DNA of 64,000 nucleotides from Caprella mutica (taxonomy: Eukaryota; Arthropoda; Malacostraca; Amphipoda; Caprellidae): NCBI GenBank assembly GCA_947561585.1, contig CANNZV010002610.1, positions 27,007-91,006 on the forward strand. Direction: 5' to 3'. Below are positions 38,001 to 48,340 of the stretch, piece by piece; position 1 is the first letter of the stretch, and every line of letters begins with the position of its first letter. The position numbers were made by a program, and so were the translations under genes. Under the pieces are notes generated by a model. That model was given only the letters and a program-made list of their open reading frames with translations, did not search any database and was not told where the DNA came from.

Positions 38001-41000
38001 GTACATTGAACAAACAGCAATTTTATGCTCTATGAAATATTTATGGAAGAAAGGTACTAAGTTTCAAGTTATTGGTACGTTCTACATTTTCAGACACGTC
38101 AGAAAAGTAAATATAATAATTATAATTGTACCAATTGAAATAAAAGTTAAATAATGATAATTATAAAGAGATTTTATCGTGTTCGAAAATATGGAATTGT
38201 GCGATAACAAGGAACTTACCCTACAATGGGACATGTTTAATTTCAGAACCAATTGCTTCTAATAACCTCATCTGGATTATAATATTGATGTTTTTGATAG
38301 TTTCCGTGAAATAATCACAAAAAATTGTCTCCGTTTTCTATGTCTATGAACGGTTCTTATTTCGAAACGTGACTCGAGATAAGGACCACTTTTATTAAAG
38401 TGAGGCCTGCCTGTGCCTCTTTTTATTAGACAACAAATTTACCTCTTAAATCTCATGTGAAATAAGTGTCAAAAGTACTAATGTTACGTATCATTTTACA
38501 ACGGTTAATGATGTTATTCGCTTTTACACATTTTATAATTTCATTATTATTATTTTCAACTATTTCTATTAATGTTCTTCAATTAAGACCGAATTATCCA
38601 AGAGCCCTATAACTCGTGACTTGCTCCTCCCTCACCTGTCTGATGCTCATGGTGCAGAGGATGTAGAGGAATATGAAGGAGCACTGCGTGTAGTCCTCAC
38701 CCATCAGGTTACGGTGACTGATGCCTTGTAGCAGTGACACGGGAGTGAAGGGGAGGTGAGCAACTACACGACCATCAAAGCTGTGAAAAGAAAGAGGCTA
38801 TAATCTAGGGGTATACAGATACCATAAACAATACCAATATATACTTGGTTTGGTAATCTGTCAATACTGATACCTTTGAATCACACATTTTTTAAATTAT
38901 ACCGGTATATTAAATTTTCTTTAAAAATCAAATATAGAGGAAGATTAATTGGGCCAATCTGATAGTATCGATACAAAAATCCATCAGAGTGTTGGGAAAA
39001 ATAACAGACTTAAATTTTTATCAATTAATTTGGTAGGGGTTTAACATCTGCTTTAGAACCAGAGGACATATTTCTGACGTCAAAAGGAAATTGAGTAGCT
39101 ACAAGGGACTGGAAGAAGCAGTCAGAAAGGTAAGTGGCTCTTTGAACAATGTCACATACCACCAGTCAGTAACAATGCTCATAGATGCAGAAAAACTAAC
39201 TCCTTGAATACAGTCACTTACAAAAGAATGTAACGAAAAAGGGACACACTTCCTCCATCACTCACGGATAGAAGAGGAAAATGAAGAAGTTATAGTAAAT
39301 GAGGCCTACGAGTCTACCTAACAAAAAATCTAAGACCTCGTAATTGAAGAGCATAACCCTAGCGCTATCCTCTAAAACTGCAAATAGTGTTGACAAAATA
39401 TGATAAACATTGTAAATAGGAAAAAAAGACAATCCATAAACCAAATTACAACAGTTCACAGCCCAAGTTCACTACCTTTTCTTCCATTCACTACAGTCAG
39501 CTTCAGGATAGAGTCCTTTGGTTAAACTCTCTGATAAATACATATGATAAACATTACCAATATTCTAGGCTCACATTGAGTTGAACATGGAGAGTAGAGC
39601 TGTGAAGGTGAAACCAATGACTAGCATGCTCTTCATTTTCACCATAGACAGGTCCCTATTGGTGTTCTTCAGCCTCTCCTCCTCCCTCTCCAACTTCTTC
39701 TTCTGCTTAGTGTCCACCAAATCACCAGACTCTTTCTTCTTCTCGACTGGAAATGTAAACAAATGAGCAAACAGATTGAAAAGGAATGGAATTGTCCTCA
39801 GTTTGGTACAACAGATTACGAGACAATAGAACTAGGTAGCTATTATAATTTATATTAACTTGATGAAATGAAGAACAAGAGAAACTACAAAAAATGGAAC
39901 ATCCAAGTTATTTTGGTAAAACTTTTGAATAATATCAAACGATAACATTCCTAATTTTGAATAATAAAAAAAAAACTATAGAAGCAAGAAGTATTTTGGA
40001 TACCAAAATTAATAAAGACACTTGAATAGTTGATAAAAATAAAAAATTGAAAAAGTTATCAACCCAAAATTGTTCAAAAGCATGTCTATATTTAGCTATT
40101 TCTATAAAACTAAAAGGAGCTATAATTTTTTTTGCTCTTCATATCATCAATTTAATAGAATTAGTGTTACGTCATATTAGCTACTTCATTTGTTTATTAA
40201 TTAATTAGGCTCCCAGTAATCAGGATGTGAGTGATTGCATAGGTTCAATTTCTAAATGTCAGGCTGGTTCATGATTCATGTTAACCCTCACTTTCCAAAT
40301 ACTGTAAGTGACCATATCTGATTTCATCGATAATTGATATTTATAACATCAATATAGCTACAAATATTTAATTACAAAATTGTATCTACAGATTATGCTC
40401 ACTGTAATTGTTGAACAAGTGTTTTTGAAACTAAAAGCTGTTCAAAATTCAAAGATACAAGTATCTATAGCTAGTTCTAATTTCTGTAAGAGAAAATCCA
40501 TCTTTCGGATATTAGCAACTAAAGAATCAGAATGTATGTAATTGTTATAATACTTTTAAAATGCATTATAAATGATTGAAAACATTGATACTTTCCTCAA
40601 ACTATATCAGGGAAAGAAAATGATATGTAGGATAAGTCACGAATTATTGGTCAGTTTCACATCTTCAGTCATATAAGAAAAACTATATTATAATTATTTT
40701 ACTTTATTGGTGACCATAATAGCTGTAGGTATCATGGATTGCAATAAAAATTAAATAATAATTAATGCATCATTTTTCTTATATGCCCAAAGATGTGAAA
40801 CTGACCAATAATTGGTAACTTACCTTAATAGCTATTGGTTCACCAACTATTTGCTCAGAATGCCATGATACTAACTGAAGCAAGCAAGTGACACTTTTAT
40901 CACATAACCTCCTAAAGAATATTTCCAGTGACTGACTTTTTTTACACTGTCTCTCTACGTCAGACTTCAGGCGCTGGTATTTCTCTGTTCTGTAGACGAG

Positions 41001-41444
41001 TAGCCATGTCAGACCTGAGGAAAGGTGAGAAATAAGTTTGGAAACAATTCAAAGCATTAAAGGTTCTCTCCAAGCTACAGGGAAGAAGGAGATTATTATA
41101 TAATATTGTAGAACTAAGGTCTAAGATCATTAAAAATTGCATAAAATATGGTAACTATATATATTATATATATGTTTTTAAAGTTTTTGATGGATTTAAC
41201 ATTTAAATAATAGTAATAAACAGTAATCTGACGATGAGAAAAATATTGTCGGTTATGTTGTTTGCATTTATTTCTGACTTAAATTTTTATGAACGTGTTT
41301 GTCATAATTTGTCTTTGGTTTGAGCTGTCAATAAAGACCAGAACTAAAGAAAGTTTACTCTTCTAATATAAATAAGTCCTTACCTTCTCCAAACAAGGCC
41401 GTGCAGACGGATATAAGAACGATGAAAATAGTGTCTGCCCACAT
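32078..41444 (-). CDS. TMCO1: TMCO1, ER calcium load-activated channel / multipass-translocon subunit
   Basis: Five exons on the minus strand: 41444-41384, 41014-40937, 39746-39575, 38780-38636 and 32182-32078. The total is 561 nt, 186 residues plus stop. All junctions are GT-AG and phases match (1, 1, 2, 0). The start MWADTIFIVLISVCTALFGE is a hydrophobic first membrane segment. A basic coiled coil follows (LEREEERLKNTNRDLSMVK), then a membrane segment ending FNSIFDGRVVAHLPFTPVS, then SHRNLMGEDYTQCSFIFLYI and a soluble tail starting NIQKLLGFSPSRAASK. These match the animal TMCO1 family along its length (human about 188 residues). The protein belongs to the Oxa1/EMC3-like superfamily, acts in the ER membrane as a calcium-release channel and joins the multipass translocon. 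Intron 4 is 6.4 kb and full of transposons. No promoter was identified. Confidence 0.96.
32309..33946 (+). mobile_element. Tc1-type DNA transposon with about 200-bp terminal inverted repeats, TA target duplication
   Basis: The left end CAGTCGGGTCAAAAAATATT and the right end (reverse complement CACTCGGGTCAGAAAATATT) start inverted repeats that continue for about 200 bp, to near 32520 and from near 33745, with scattered mismatches. TA flanks both sides (32307-32308 and 33947-33948). The element sits inside TMCO1 intron 4, opposite in orientation to the gene. It encodes one Tc1 transposase broken by one frameshift. The element looks fairly young. Confidence 0.95.
32730..33718 (+). pseudogene. 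Tc1-family transposase, one frameshift
   Basis: The first frame (32730-33005) encodes a helix-turn-helix region (GYGKISKELKLPKSTVQSII) and the linker motif PRSGRPVKV. The frame then breaks near 32984 and resumes in another frame at SVSRSTVSNILHK, running on to 33718. The catalytic triad is intact: SDE (Asp42 of the 229-codon frame), QQDND (Asp133) and NPIENMW (Glu168). The last two are separated by 34 residues, giving the DD34E signature of Tc1 transposases. Comparison with the family pattern suggests loss of a few bases at the break. Without that change the enzyme would be complete. Confidence 0.93.
34158..34183. other. perfect 9-bp hairpin
   Basis: GTCCTCTCC and GGAGAGGAC are perfect inverted 9-mers separated by an 8-base AT-rich loop, within TMCO1 intron 4. 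The arms match the end sequence of the fold-back repeat family at 49099-52541 (AAAGGTCCTCTCC), so this may be two ends joined after loss of the middle. A regulatory RNA role is not supported. Confidence 0.5.
34293..34499 (-). other. exon-like open frame in TMCO1 intron 4
   Basis: A frame open on both sides reads about 77 codons and has a balanced, protein-like composition with segments such as KRQMVMFDPVTGQYKLYSV and LKENLRLIEKLGL. It starts after a pyrimidine-rich tract, and an AG ahead of GTGGTGATTAAG would give a phase-0 acceptor. TMCO1 exon 4 ends in phase 0 on the same strand, so an alternative last exon is formally possible. I do not recognise the peptide. It may equally be a fragment of an old gene copy or transposon. 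Confidence 0.25.
35249..36245 (+). pseudogene. mariner/IS630-type transposase remnant with lost catalytic Asp
   Basis: This is a decayed transposase of the insect group with FSDEAHFH and QDGATAH motifs. The segment RRSARRHASALGLSDRSVRR is its helix-turn-helix/linker end, followed by YFSDEAHFH (first Asp kept). An in-frame TAG at about 35545 and a frameshift near 35800 interrupt it. In the third block the second catalytic Asp is replaced by Ala (QQAGATAH). WPAHSPDLKNPYNFYLWGY and the end LPDMIFKNM are clear. A typical right terminus, ending CTGCACACCCTGTGTA, lies near 36225-36242, but no matching left terminus is visible, so the left part is missing. It is not functional. Confidence 0.9.
36426..37987 (-). 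mobile_element. Tc1-like element with about 240-bp terminal inverted repeats, decayed transposase
   Basis: The left end CAGTAGCGGACAATATATAG and the right end (reverse complement CAGTAGCTAGCGGACAAAAT) begin inverted repeats of about 240 bp. They reach GATGTTCGCGG near 36680 and CCGCGAATATT near 37737. TA flanks both ends (36424-36425, 37988-37989). The interior encodes a degraded Tc1 transposase on the minus strand. GGGSVMV is recognisable near 37060, and SQSPDLNRIE near 36840-36860 is the Glu-containing block. The first Asp region is scrambled. It lies in TMCO1 intron 4. Confidence 0.9.
39037..39230 (+). other. dispersed protein-like fragment, copy 1
   Basis: This copy reads LTSALEPEDIFLTSKGN and then, after a frame break, YKGLEEAV. 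The same peptide pattern recurs at 52130-51050 (minus) and 27973-27890 (minus). It lies in TMCO1 intron 3 on the opposite strand. A GTAAGT follows AAG at 39129, so it could derive from an exon. Function unknown. It keeps the uninterrupted site that the Mutator-like element entered in the other copy. Confidence 0.5.
40630..40825. mobile_element. MITE, family A copy 3, in TMCO1 intron 2
   Basis: Left end GGATAAGTCACGAATTATTG is inverted at the right (CCAATAATTGGTAACTTACC). The inner arms CACATCTTCAGTCATATAAG / CTTATATGCCCAAAGATGTG are also paired. TA flanks both sides. Same family as 21568 and 22688. Confidence 0.8.
41059..41215 (+). repeat. fold-back repeat family B fragment
   Basis: The sequence AAAGGTTCTCTCCAAGCTAC followed by ATTATATAATATTGTAGAACTAAGGTCTAAGATCATT matches copies at 50181 and, inverted, at 51034. 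Only one end is present here. It lies in the sequence upstream of TMCO1 exon 2, inside intron 1. Confidence 0.6.
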
Positions 41445-42400
41445 AGTTAATAGTTAAAACTGATTCCTAATTTAGGGAATTAGGACTAAAAAGAACCTGA
41501 GAAAAACAGAGATAAAAATTCATTAAAAAGAGAAAATAGCTTTGTTGGTGATAGTTATTTTATAGCTAGATAAAACTTTTCAACTCTCATAGAGCATGAA
41601 CATATGGCTCCAGATAGACCTGTGTGTCTATAAATAATAAGAGGGAATATTTAGAAAAAGATATCAAGATGGAAAATGTTCTTCTTACTTGCTGCCATGA
41701 ATAAAATTAATCCATCAGTCCAGTAATTTAAGATTATTGAAAGTAGTTAGCTTCATAGTAATTATACAATAATCTTGTTTAGATTTGAAGAACATAAATA
41801 GCTAGCTTATAATTATAAGCTTGAACTAACTACCCATAAAGATAATCAAGAGTAGATTGAGAATGGCACCTCTATGAGATGACATTGCAACAACCTGTAG
41901 AATAGTGAACTTACTATGCTGATTGAATTTAATCACCAAATAGAATGCATATTACTTGCACCACTGAATTTGGAATTCTACACGCACATTAGCTACCTCT
42001 TTCACTCATTGCGCTATCAGTGAACTTTGATGTAGCTAAAGCTATCCTGAAACCCTGATAATTCAAAAAAAATTATATTTTTGCATTATGTACCTACCAG
42101 TTTCATTCATTTCAGATAATATTTATGTAGCTAATTGACAGAATCTATCATAAGTAATTTACACCACTGTCTAGTTTCTCACTATACCTCTTTTAACACT
42201 CATCTTTTCAACTCTTTTCATTGATTTCTCAGTGAAGTATCACCTGTAACCACATATAGGCAGTAGTTCTGTGGGTGAAATATTTTCAGTAAAGTCCCAG
42301 GTGCAATGTTGCACTTAACTAGGACTTTACTGAAATTGCTCCTGTCAAGATTCAAGAGAGATTGCTTGAGAGGATAAGACCTTATTTAATGCTCATCATA
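41445..42400. other. upstream of TMCO1, no feature recognised
   Basis: This should hold the TMCO1 promoter and possibly a 5-prime untranslated exon. I could not identify a convincing initiator or TATA box. A repeated CAGTAAAGTCCCAG / CTAGGACTTTACTG inverted pair lies near 42290-42330. Confidence 0.35.
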
Positions 42401-42419
42401 TTTAAAATAATTAAAAGGA

Positions 42420-44005
42420 ACAATTTTATAAGTGATGGAGATGGTGTGATGTGAGAAGATGTGAGAAAGACATTGGGGAACCTAAAGGTCAGAAGAGATG
42501 TAGGATGTGATGGTCTGACAAGAAATGTACAAGGTATTGCAGGAGAGTGATATATGCATGGAAGCTCCAAGGAGAGGACTGAAAGGTTGATATTCAGAGG
42601 AGGGGTGTTGTAGAAGTGGAAAGAATCAAAGAGAGTAATGATACCAAAGTTGAGGGAACTCAGATCCTTAGCCATTATAGATGTATCAGACAAGTTGATG
42701 ATGAAGATAGTCAGAGAGAAAGTGGAACAACATGTGTAAGAGAATGGAATGAGTCAGGAGGAGCAAACAGGATTCATGATGAGGAGAGAGATCCTGGCTA
42801 AGTTGAAAAGCAGGAAGAATAGGGATATGAGGAGTGATAGTGAACAGCCTGATTTCAGCAGTTGGGATGTTGTTGGCTGGAGGAGTGGAAGAAGCCAAGG
42901 AGAACTATTCAAATTTTGATGGAGGCTGCAGGGAGTTTAAGTTGGAGGTGAACACAGGGAAGAGCAAAATGTTTGTTAAACAATATTGGAAATAGAGTGA
43001 ATGAGATCAAGGGAATTCAGGTGGTGAGTAGTTGATGATGGTGGTGGGAGACAAATAGGACTGTATTAGAGATAGATAAGGAAAATTATGGAACAGACAA
43101 AGAAATAGAGTAAAGGCCTTAATTTGACTAATGTCACAGACTCTGTTATAAAAAACAGCTGACACAGAGTGAAGATGGGTAAGATAAATTGGAAGTCAGT
43201 GGTGGTCGATATGAGAAAAGAAGACATTGCAAAGATAAGAGAATGGAACAATGTTACAATGAGAATAATTTTCAGGGCACAAAGATATGTCAGCATCACT
43301 AGGAGTCAGGGATGAGAGGTGAAATAGGAATAAGGACAATGAACAGTAGAGTGATGAGAGGGAAGATACAATAACTGAGACCTGCAAGAAGGAAGGTGCA
43401 GGCCAAGTAAAATAGTATGGCTTATGAACTCACCATTTGTCTCTCCAAAAGAAACCAAATTTCTCCAAAATAACATTGTAGCATATGAGAAAATTGGATA
43501 TTTCTGACCACTAGCAATTGAATGGCTCAAAATAACTAGAAAGGACATGCTTTAATACCTGTGGTGCAGGGAGAAAAAGACTTGGTGAAGAGAATGATGG
43601 GAGTTATGAGTTTTGGGTCAACTAATCGAATGCTAGAGAGGAACGAAGAAATAACTGGAGTAGCTGCATATAGATATGGATTAATTGATGAGTGCAGAGT
43701 GGAAGGAGAATTAGGAAAAAGAATTACATTGAGATTGGAGTGCATTGCTAAATGAGAGGAGCACAGGGTGGCTTTATTGTAGAAAATGAGAAATGAGAGA
43801 AATGTAAAATTGTAGTCAAGGTTTGGAGACAGAAAATAACTCTGTGACTGGAAGACAGGGAATCAGTGAAGAAAGAGTTGTTGAAGACCTGCATCATTTC
43901 TGATGGAGTGCAAGGCTCTTGCAGTTGAGCTGGAATAGGATGATAGGTCAAAGAGTCCTGGGGATATTTTTGATGGAGGGCCAGGAGGGAGAGGAAGATG
44001 GCCAT
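42420..44005 (+). pseudogene. heavily decayed non-LTR retrotransposon (reverse transcriptase remnant)
   Basis: Conceptual reading across several frames gives LINE-like blocks. KLMMKIVREKVEQHV and EEQTGFMMRREI resemble the GF-R region of reverse transcriptases. A block around 42850-42980 (EVNTGKSKMFV) resembles the region just after the catalytic YADD box. The stretch near 43200-43310 resembles C-terminal segments of such enzymes. Frames shift repeatedly and many stops occur, so it is long dead. An hAT-like MITE is inserted at 43403-43562. The clade cannot be assigned by eye. Confidence 0.5.
43403..43562 (-). mobile_element. hAT-like MITE, family C copy 1
   Basis: Flanked by perfect 8-bp direct repeats GGTGCAGG (43395-43402 and 43563-43570). 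Its end CCAAGTAAAATAGTATGG and the opposite end (reverse complement ACAGGTATTAAAGCATGTCC) are the imperfect terminal repeats shared with three other copies. Inverted relative to the others. Non-coding. Confidence 0.9.
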
Positions 44006-44065
44006 TTTGAGAGCATCTGGAGAGTGGACAAGGTCAGGAGCTAGAATTCAGAAATTAGTCAACTG

Positions 44066-44248
44066 CCAGGTAATAAAGCATGTCCAATTTGACCATTTAA
44101 ATGGAGAGTTTGATACAGTTATTTTAAAGCCCCTCAATTGCAAAATGCAAATGGTGAGAATTTATGATAATTTGTTCATTTTGGAGAGAAATTTGGTGAT
44201 TGTTGGAGAGAGAAATGGAGAGTTTATAAGCCATACTATTTTACTTGG
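44066..44248 (+). mobile_element. hAT-like MITE, family C copy 2
   Basis: Perfect 8-bp target duplication GTCAACTG (44058-44065 and 44249-44256). Starts CCAGGTAATAAAGCATGTCC and ends CATACTATTTTACTTGG. These ends are imperfect inverted repeats of each other. 183 bp, non-coding. Confidence 0.92.
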
Positions 44249-45493
44249 GTCAACTGTTCTCCTAAGATATCTTCAATTTTGCTTTCTGTTCTCAGTAAAA
44301 TACATGTAAATATAGGAGGGAATTAAGGATTATTTGGACAGAAAATGTTAGTCCCATATTATGCTGACAGACAGTGACAGCAAGTCAGCAACAGGGTCAG
44401 ACTGTCAGGACTCAGGAAGAGAGTGGACAGAGAATAGATAGGGAAAGAAGGAATAGAATGATGACTGGAGGCTGGAACCATGTAAAAAGAAATCTGGAAA
44501 ACAAACTGATACTGATGTTCCAAAATAATGAAATTGTCAGACAATCCCTACAAGTCTTGACTCTCAGCAGTCGCATGTCTGCAAAGTAGAGTGCCCAGTC
44601 TCCAGAATAGAAAGATATTCGAATTTGGGATATTCTCAACAAACAGTTTTGAATCAATTCCTATTTACACATTAATTAATTCCAGACTGTATTTCATGGT
44701 AAATTCCACCAACATGTCGGTGGAATTTATAACTCTTTGAAAATAATATTCTGGCAAAGTTGGTGGATTTTTAGCGATTTATTCCTATGTTACCATTAAT
44801 TTTCGGTGGATAATTTGGGAAAATGCCAGTCTGCAGAAAAAGGGAGATATTTAGGATATTCTCTGATTTCTCTCCGAACAATTTTAAATTAATTTCTATA
44901 TTTACATTAATTTTGCTACGAACACACCAGGATGGAAAAATTACTCTTCTGATTGACTAGTAACTCTGTTAGAGGTTCAAAATCAACAAGGTATGTGGGA
45001 TATCATCCTAAAGACAACTCTGCAGAAACTACACATTATTTCTTTCAACTACATAAAAATAAGTTATATATTTCATATTTGAACTCTGCAGGCTATCCAG
45101 TCTGCAGAACATGGGACATTTTTAACATTTTTTGTGCGAACAATCCTTAATTTCCTCCTATATTTACATGTATTTTACTGTCATACACCATGTTTCAGAG
45201 GCTGGAAAATTGTAAGCCAATTTTTGAGCCGAAATTTCACAATAAATCTGAGCCAAGTCAATTTGGCTCATTTTTTAGAAGATTCCAAGCCAAAATTAAC
45301 ATAGGAATTAATTCAAAATTTAAAGCCAATTAGACATATCCGAGATTTGACCATTTCAAATCTAAGCCAATTAATTGGCTTTAACTGACATACTCTTATT
45401 ACATCATTTTTACATGGGTCATACTGAGAACAAAAGCCAAAATGGAGGATTTCTTGGAGAACACTTTACCAGTTCCTGCAGTCTGGCAGGCTA

Positions 45494-45710
45494 CCAAGTA
45501 ATAAAGCATGTCCAAACTCGCCATTTTAATGGCGAGTTTGTGACAGTTATTTTGAGCCCTTCAATTGCAAATGGCGAGTTTTATCTGTTTTTCTCCTATG
45601 CTACAATGTTATTTTGGAGAGAATTAATGATAATTTGATCATTTTGGAGAGAATTTGTTGAATTTTGGAGAGACAAATGGGGAGTTTATGAGACATACTA
45701 TTTTACTTGG
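45494..45710 (+). mobile_element. hAT-like MITE, family C copy 3
   Basis: Perfect 8-bp target duplication GCAGGCTA (45486-45493 and 45711-45718). Starts CCAAGTAATAAAGCATGTCC, ends CATACTATTTTACTTGG. The internal palindrome GCCATTTTAATGGC lies near the left end. 217 bp, non-coding. Confidence 0.93.
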
Positions 45711-45847
45711 GCAGGCTATGCATGCTTTACTAATACAGTAATACTCCAGTCTGAATTTGGTACACAAAATTCCACTGACTTTTTGAAAAAGCTGAAAAAA
45801 TACACCATAAATTTCCAGCAATTTGGTTGATCCACCCAACATGTTAC

Positions 45848-46057
45848 CCTGGTAATAGAGCATATCCAAACTCGCCATTTTAATGGCGAGTCTGTGACAG
45901 TTATTTTGAGTCATTCTTTTGTAAATGGTGAGAAATATCTATTTTTCCCCTATGCTACAAATACAATGTTATTTTCATATTTTGGAGAGAAATTTGGTGA
46001 TTTTTTGAGAGCTGGAGAGATAAATGGAGAGTTTATGAGCCATACAATTTTACTTGG
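45848..46057 (+). mobile_element. hAT-like MITE, family C copy 4
   Basis: Perfect 8-bp target duplication CATGTTAC (45840-45847 and 46058-46065). Starts CCTGGTAATAGAGCATATCC, ends CATACAATTTTACTTGG, with the same internal GCCATTTTAATGGC. 210 bp, non-coding. Confidence 0.92.
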
Positions 46058-46269
46058 CATGTTACCCATTTCTCCACCGAAAATTAATGGTAATGTAGGA
46101 ATAAATAGCTAAAATTCCACAGACTTTGCCAAAATATTATTTTAAATAATAGGTAGGTAAGTGAATTTTTGATAAAAATAAAACTTTTTAATAGTATCGG
46201 TGGTATCGGCATTTTTAAATCAATATTTGCCGATCCGAAAGCGAATACCGATACTTTAAAGAGTGCAGA

Positions 46270-48340
46270 TAGGGTGTTTGTGCCAGTAATCGGTCACTTA
46301 AGGATAAATTACAAACAAATACCAATAACGAGTCACATATAAACGCTACCAACGCGATGCAACTATCATTAGAAAGCTGGAATTTTTATCTTCCCAATCG
46401 CTTTACACATAAACACATTTATATTATTACTTATGCAATTAAAAGTAAAAATGTCCCATTAGTCTAAAATGCTAGTAATCGTCATAGCAATATCTATGTT
46501 CGGTCACTTCCAATTCTATTATCGTCAGGTGGCCAATCATAAGGAACTAATGTTCGTCATACTTGTTGATTAGTGACTGATCATGGAAGTGACTGATTAA
46601 TATAATAGTATATAGTATAATTATTCTCCCGCTTCTAATTACTAGTAATAGATTTAGTCATACCTAATATCTATACAATCAATATGCATTTTTTATTAAC
46701 GTAATTACTACTGTTCTAAGTAATAGTAAGTATTATGCTTATATTATTATTATTACCTACCCATACACACAATCAAACACTTCGTCAATGGTTAAAAATA
46801 CGTTATATTTTAGTGTTGTCATTTCATTCGAAAGTTTGAACATGTTATACATTGTTGTTTGCCATACACCAGAATTGAAAACTAAGTTATTTTATATAAA
46901 TGTGATTATTTATTTACATAAGCTAAAGCTCCTACAACTGCTACCTTCTACATGCAAGAGGAAATAATTACCCGGCCGCTTTAAGAATCAACGGCTACTT
47001 TAAATTAAGGTTTATTATATATTTGATTCGTCTGCCAAGTATACATAGATTAGATTCAGATATTTTAAAATTGACAATCAATGCTTAATTTATTCATTTC
47101 TCAGAAGACTCAGATTGGTATTTAGTAATATCAATTAATTTAGCTTTAGCCTCTATACGTTTTCTTTGATTATAATAGTTCTGAAAAAAGGGGTAACTAT
47201 CTTAAATAAAAGCAAGCCGTAATTGTCATGTGCATTTCATGTCTATTTAGTTGCAGATATCTTAGCCCTATTATAATGCTAACTATAAGTCTATAACACA
47301 TTTTATTTCTGATAAAAATTATTTTGAAATTGCTTTACCTCAATTAGATTTTCATTGAAAAAGTAATTTTCGGCCCCTAAATAACTGTTGCTTTGTTTAA
47401 GTTTAAACGGGACATAATTCGAATGTCCCCTTAAAAAATAAATGCCGATATATATGCCGTCTACACTCTACATTCCCTTTAGTTTGCCCTCTTCCACTAT
47501 TGTGATGTAGATTCAACCATTCTTTGTCGCTATTAATGACGTCACAACCTGGAGTGGAAGTCCTGTTTTCTGTTGATTCTAAATCCTTCTGATTGAATTT
47601 TACGTATTTTGGTTATTGAAAAACGCCATATATAATTCACACGTGACACTATATAAGTGGGTATGATTATGTAAAATATTTATATATTTGACGTTAAAGT
47701 AATCATATATTGTTATCATATGTAATAACGTACTTTATTCGGAGAATATACAAGCTTAACTATCTCAAAATTTATTTATTAATGTTATTGGTCAATGTAA
47801 CGATTTCAATTAATTAGTTAAAATACCAGTTTGTTATCGGACGCATGACGGGAAGTTTTTCCAGTAATCGTCAGGGTGGACGGATGGATTCTATGTTTAA
47901 TCAGCCAGTCTGTCCGAACATTAAAATCAGATGTTCTGATAATCTAGTGATCGGACTACCATTTTAAATAAAAAGTAAGTATTTGTTTGCTTAAATTTTA
48001 AAATGCACTGATAGATCGAAAATTGTACTTCTAGAAAAACATTCACCTGGTGCATTAAAAGCTACTGAAACACACTCAGGAGTTTCAAAGAGGAACCGTT
48101 CTCTTACGAAAAATACAACGAACTGACCGATAACTTGACTCTCCGACAATGATTGGAAGCTACCTGTTAATTTGTGTGGTTAAATGATTAGAAAGAATTA
48201 CTAATCAATTATAGTGGTTGATTCTTTAATAATTTAGTACGTATGCCTCTATTCCTTAATATATTATATAGAAAATTATGCTCAATGTGTCTGCTATTCC
48301 GATTACTAGAGGTATGCCGATTACTGGCACAAACACCCTA
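46270..48340. mobile_element. 2.07-kb non-autonomous element with perfect 24-bp terminal inverted repeats
   Basis: The left end TAGGGTGTTTGTGCCAGTAA continues TCGG. The right end is its exact reverse complement (CCGATTACTGGCACAAACAC then CCTA). Beyond 24 bp the ends diverge. The interior has no open frame longer than chance and no transposase motif. Internal AGTGACTGATTA and GTAATCGTCA phrases recur. No clear target duplication is visible, so the superfamily is undetermined. Confidence 0.75.

Larger units (their letters stand above)
44735..46150. repeat. inverted-repeat pair enclosing two MITE insertions
   Basis: The segment at 44735-44817 (TGAAAATAATATTCTGGCAA ... TTAATTTTCGGTGGA) is repeated in inverse orientation at about 46075-46150, with most bases matching over some 75 bp. 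Hence 44735-46150 may be an older inverted-repeat element that later received MITE copies 3 and 4. No target duplication was found. Confidence 0.5.

Noticed and set aside
42382..43755. multiple Ser/Leu/Phe-rich minus-strand frames
   Set aside because: These are antisense frames of the purine-rich decayed LINE on the plus strand. The plus-strand conceptual translation has reverse-transcriptase blocks.
45375..46112. open frames over the MITE copies 3 and 4
   Set aside because: They start and stop within non-coding MITEs defined by their target duplications. Similar peptides only reflect repeat identity.
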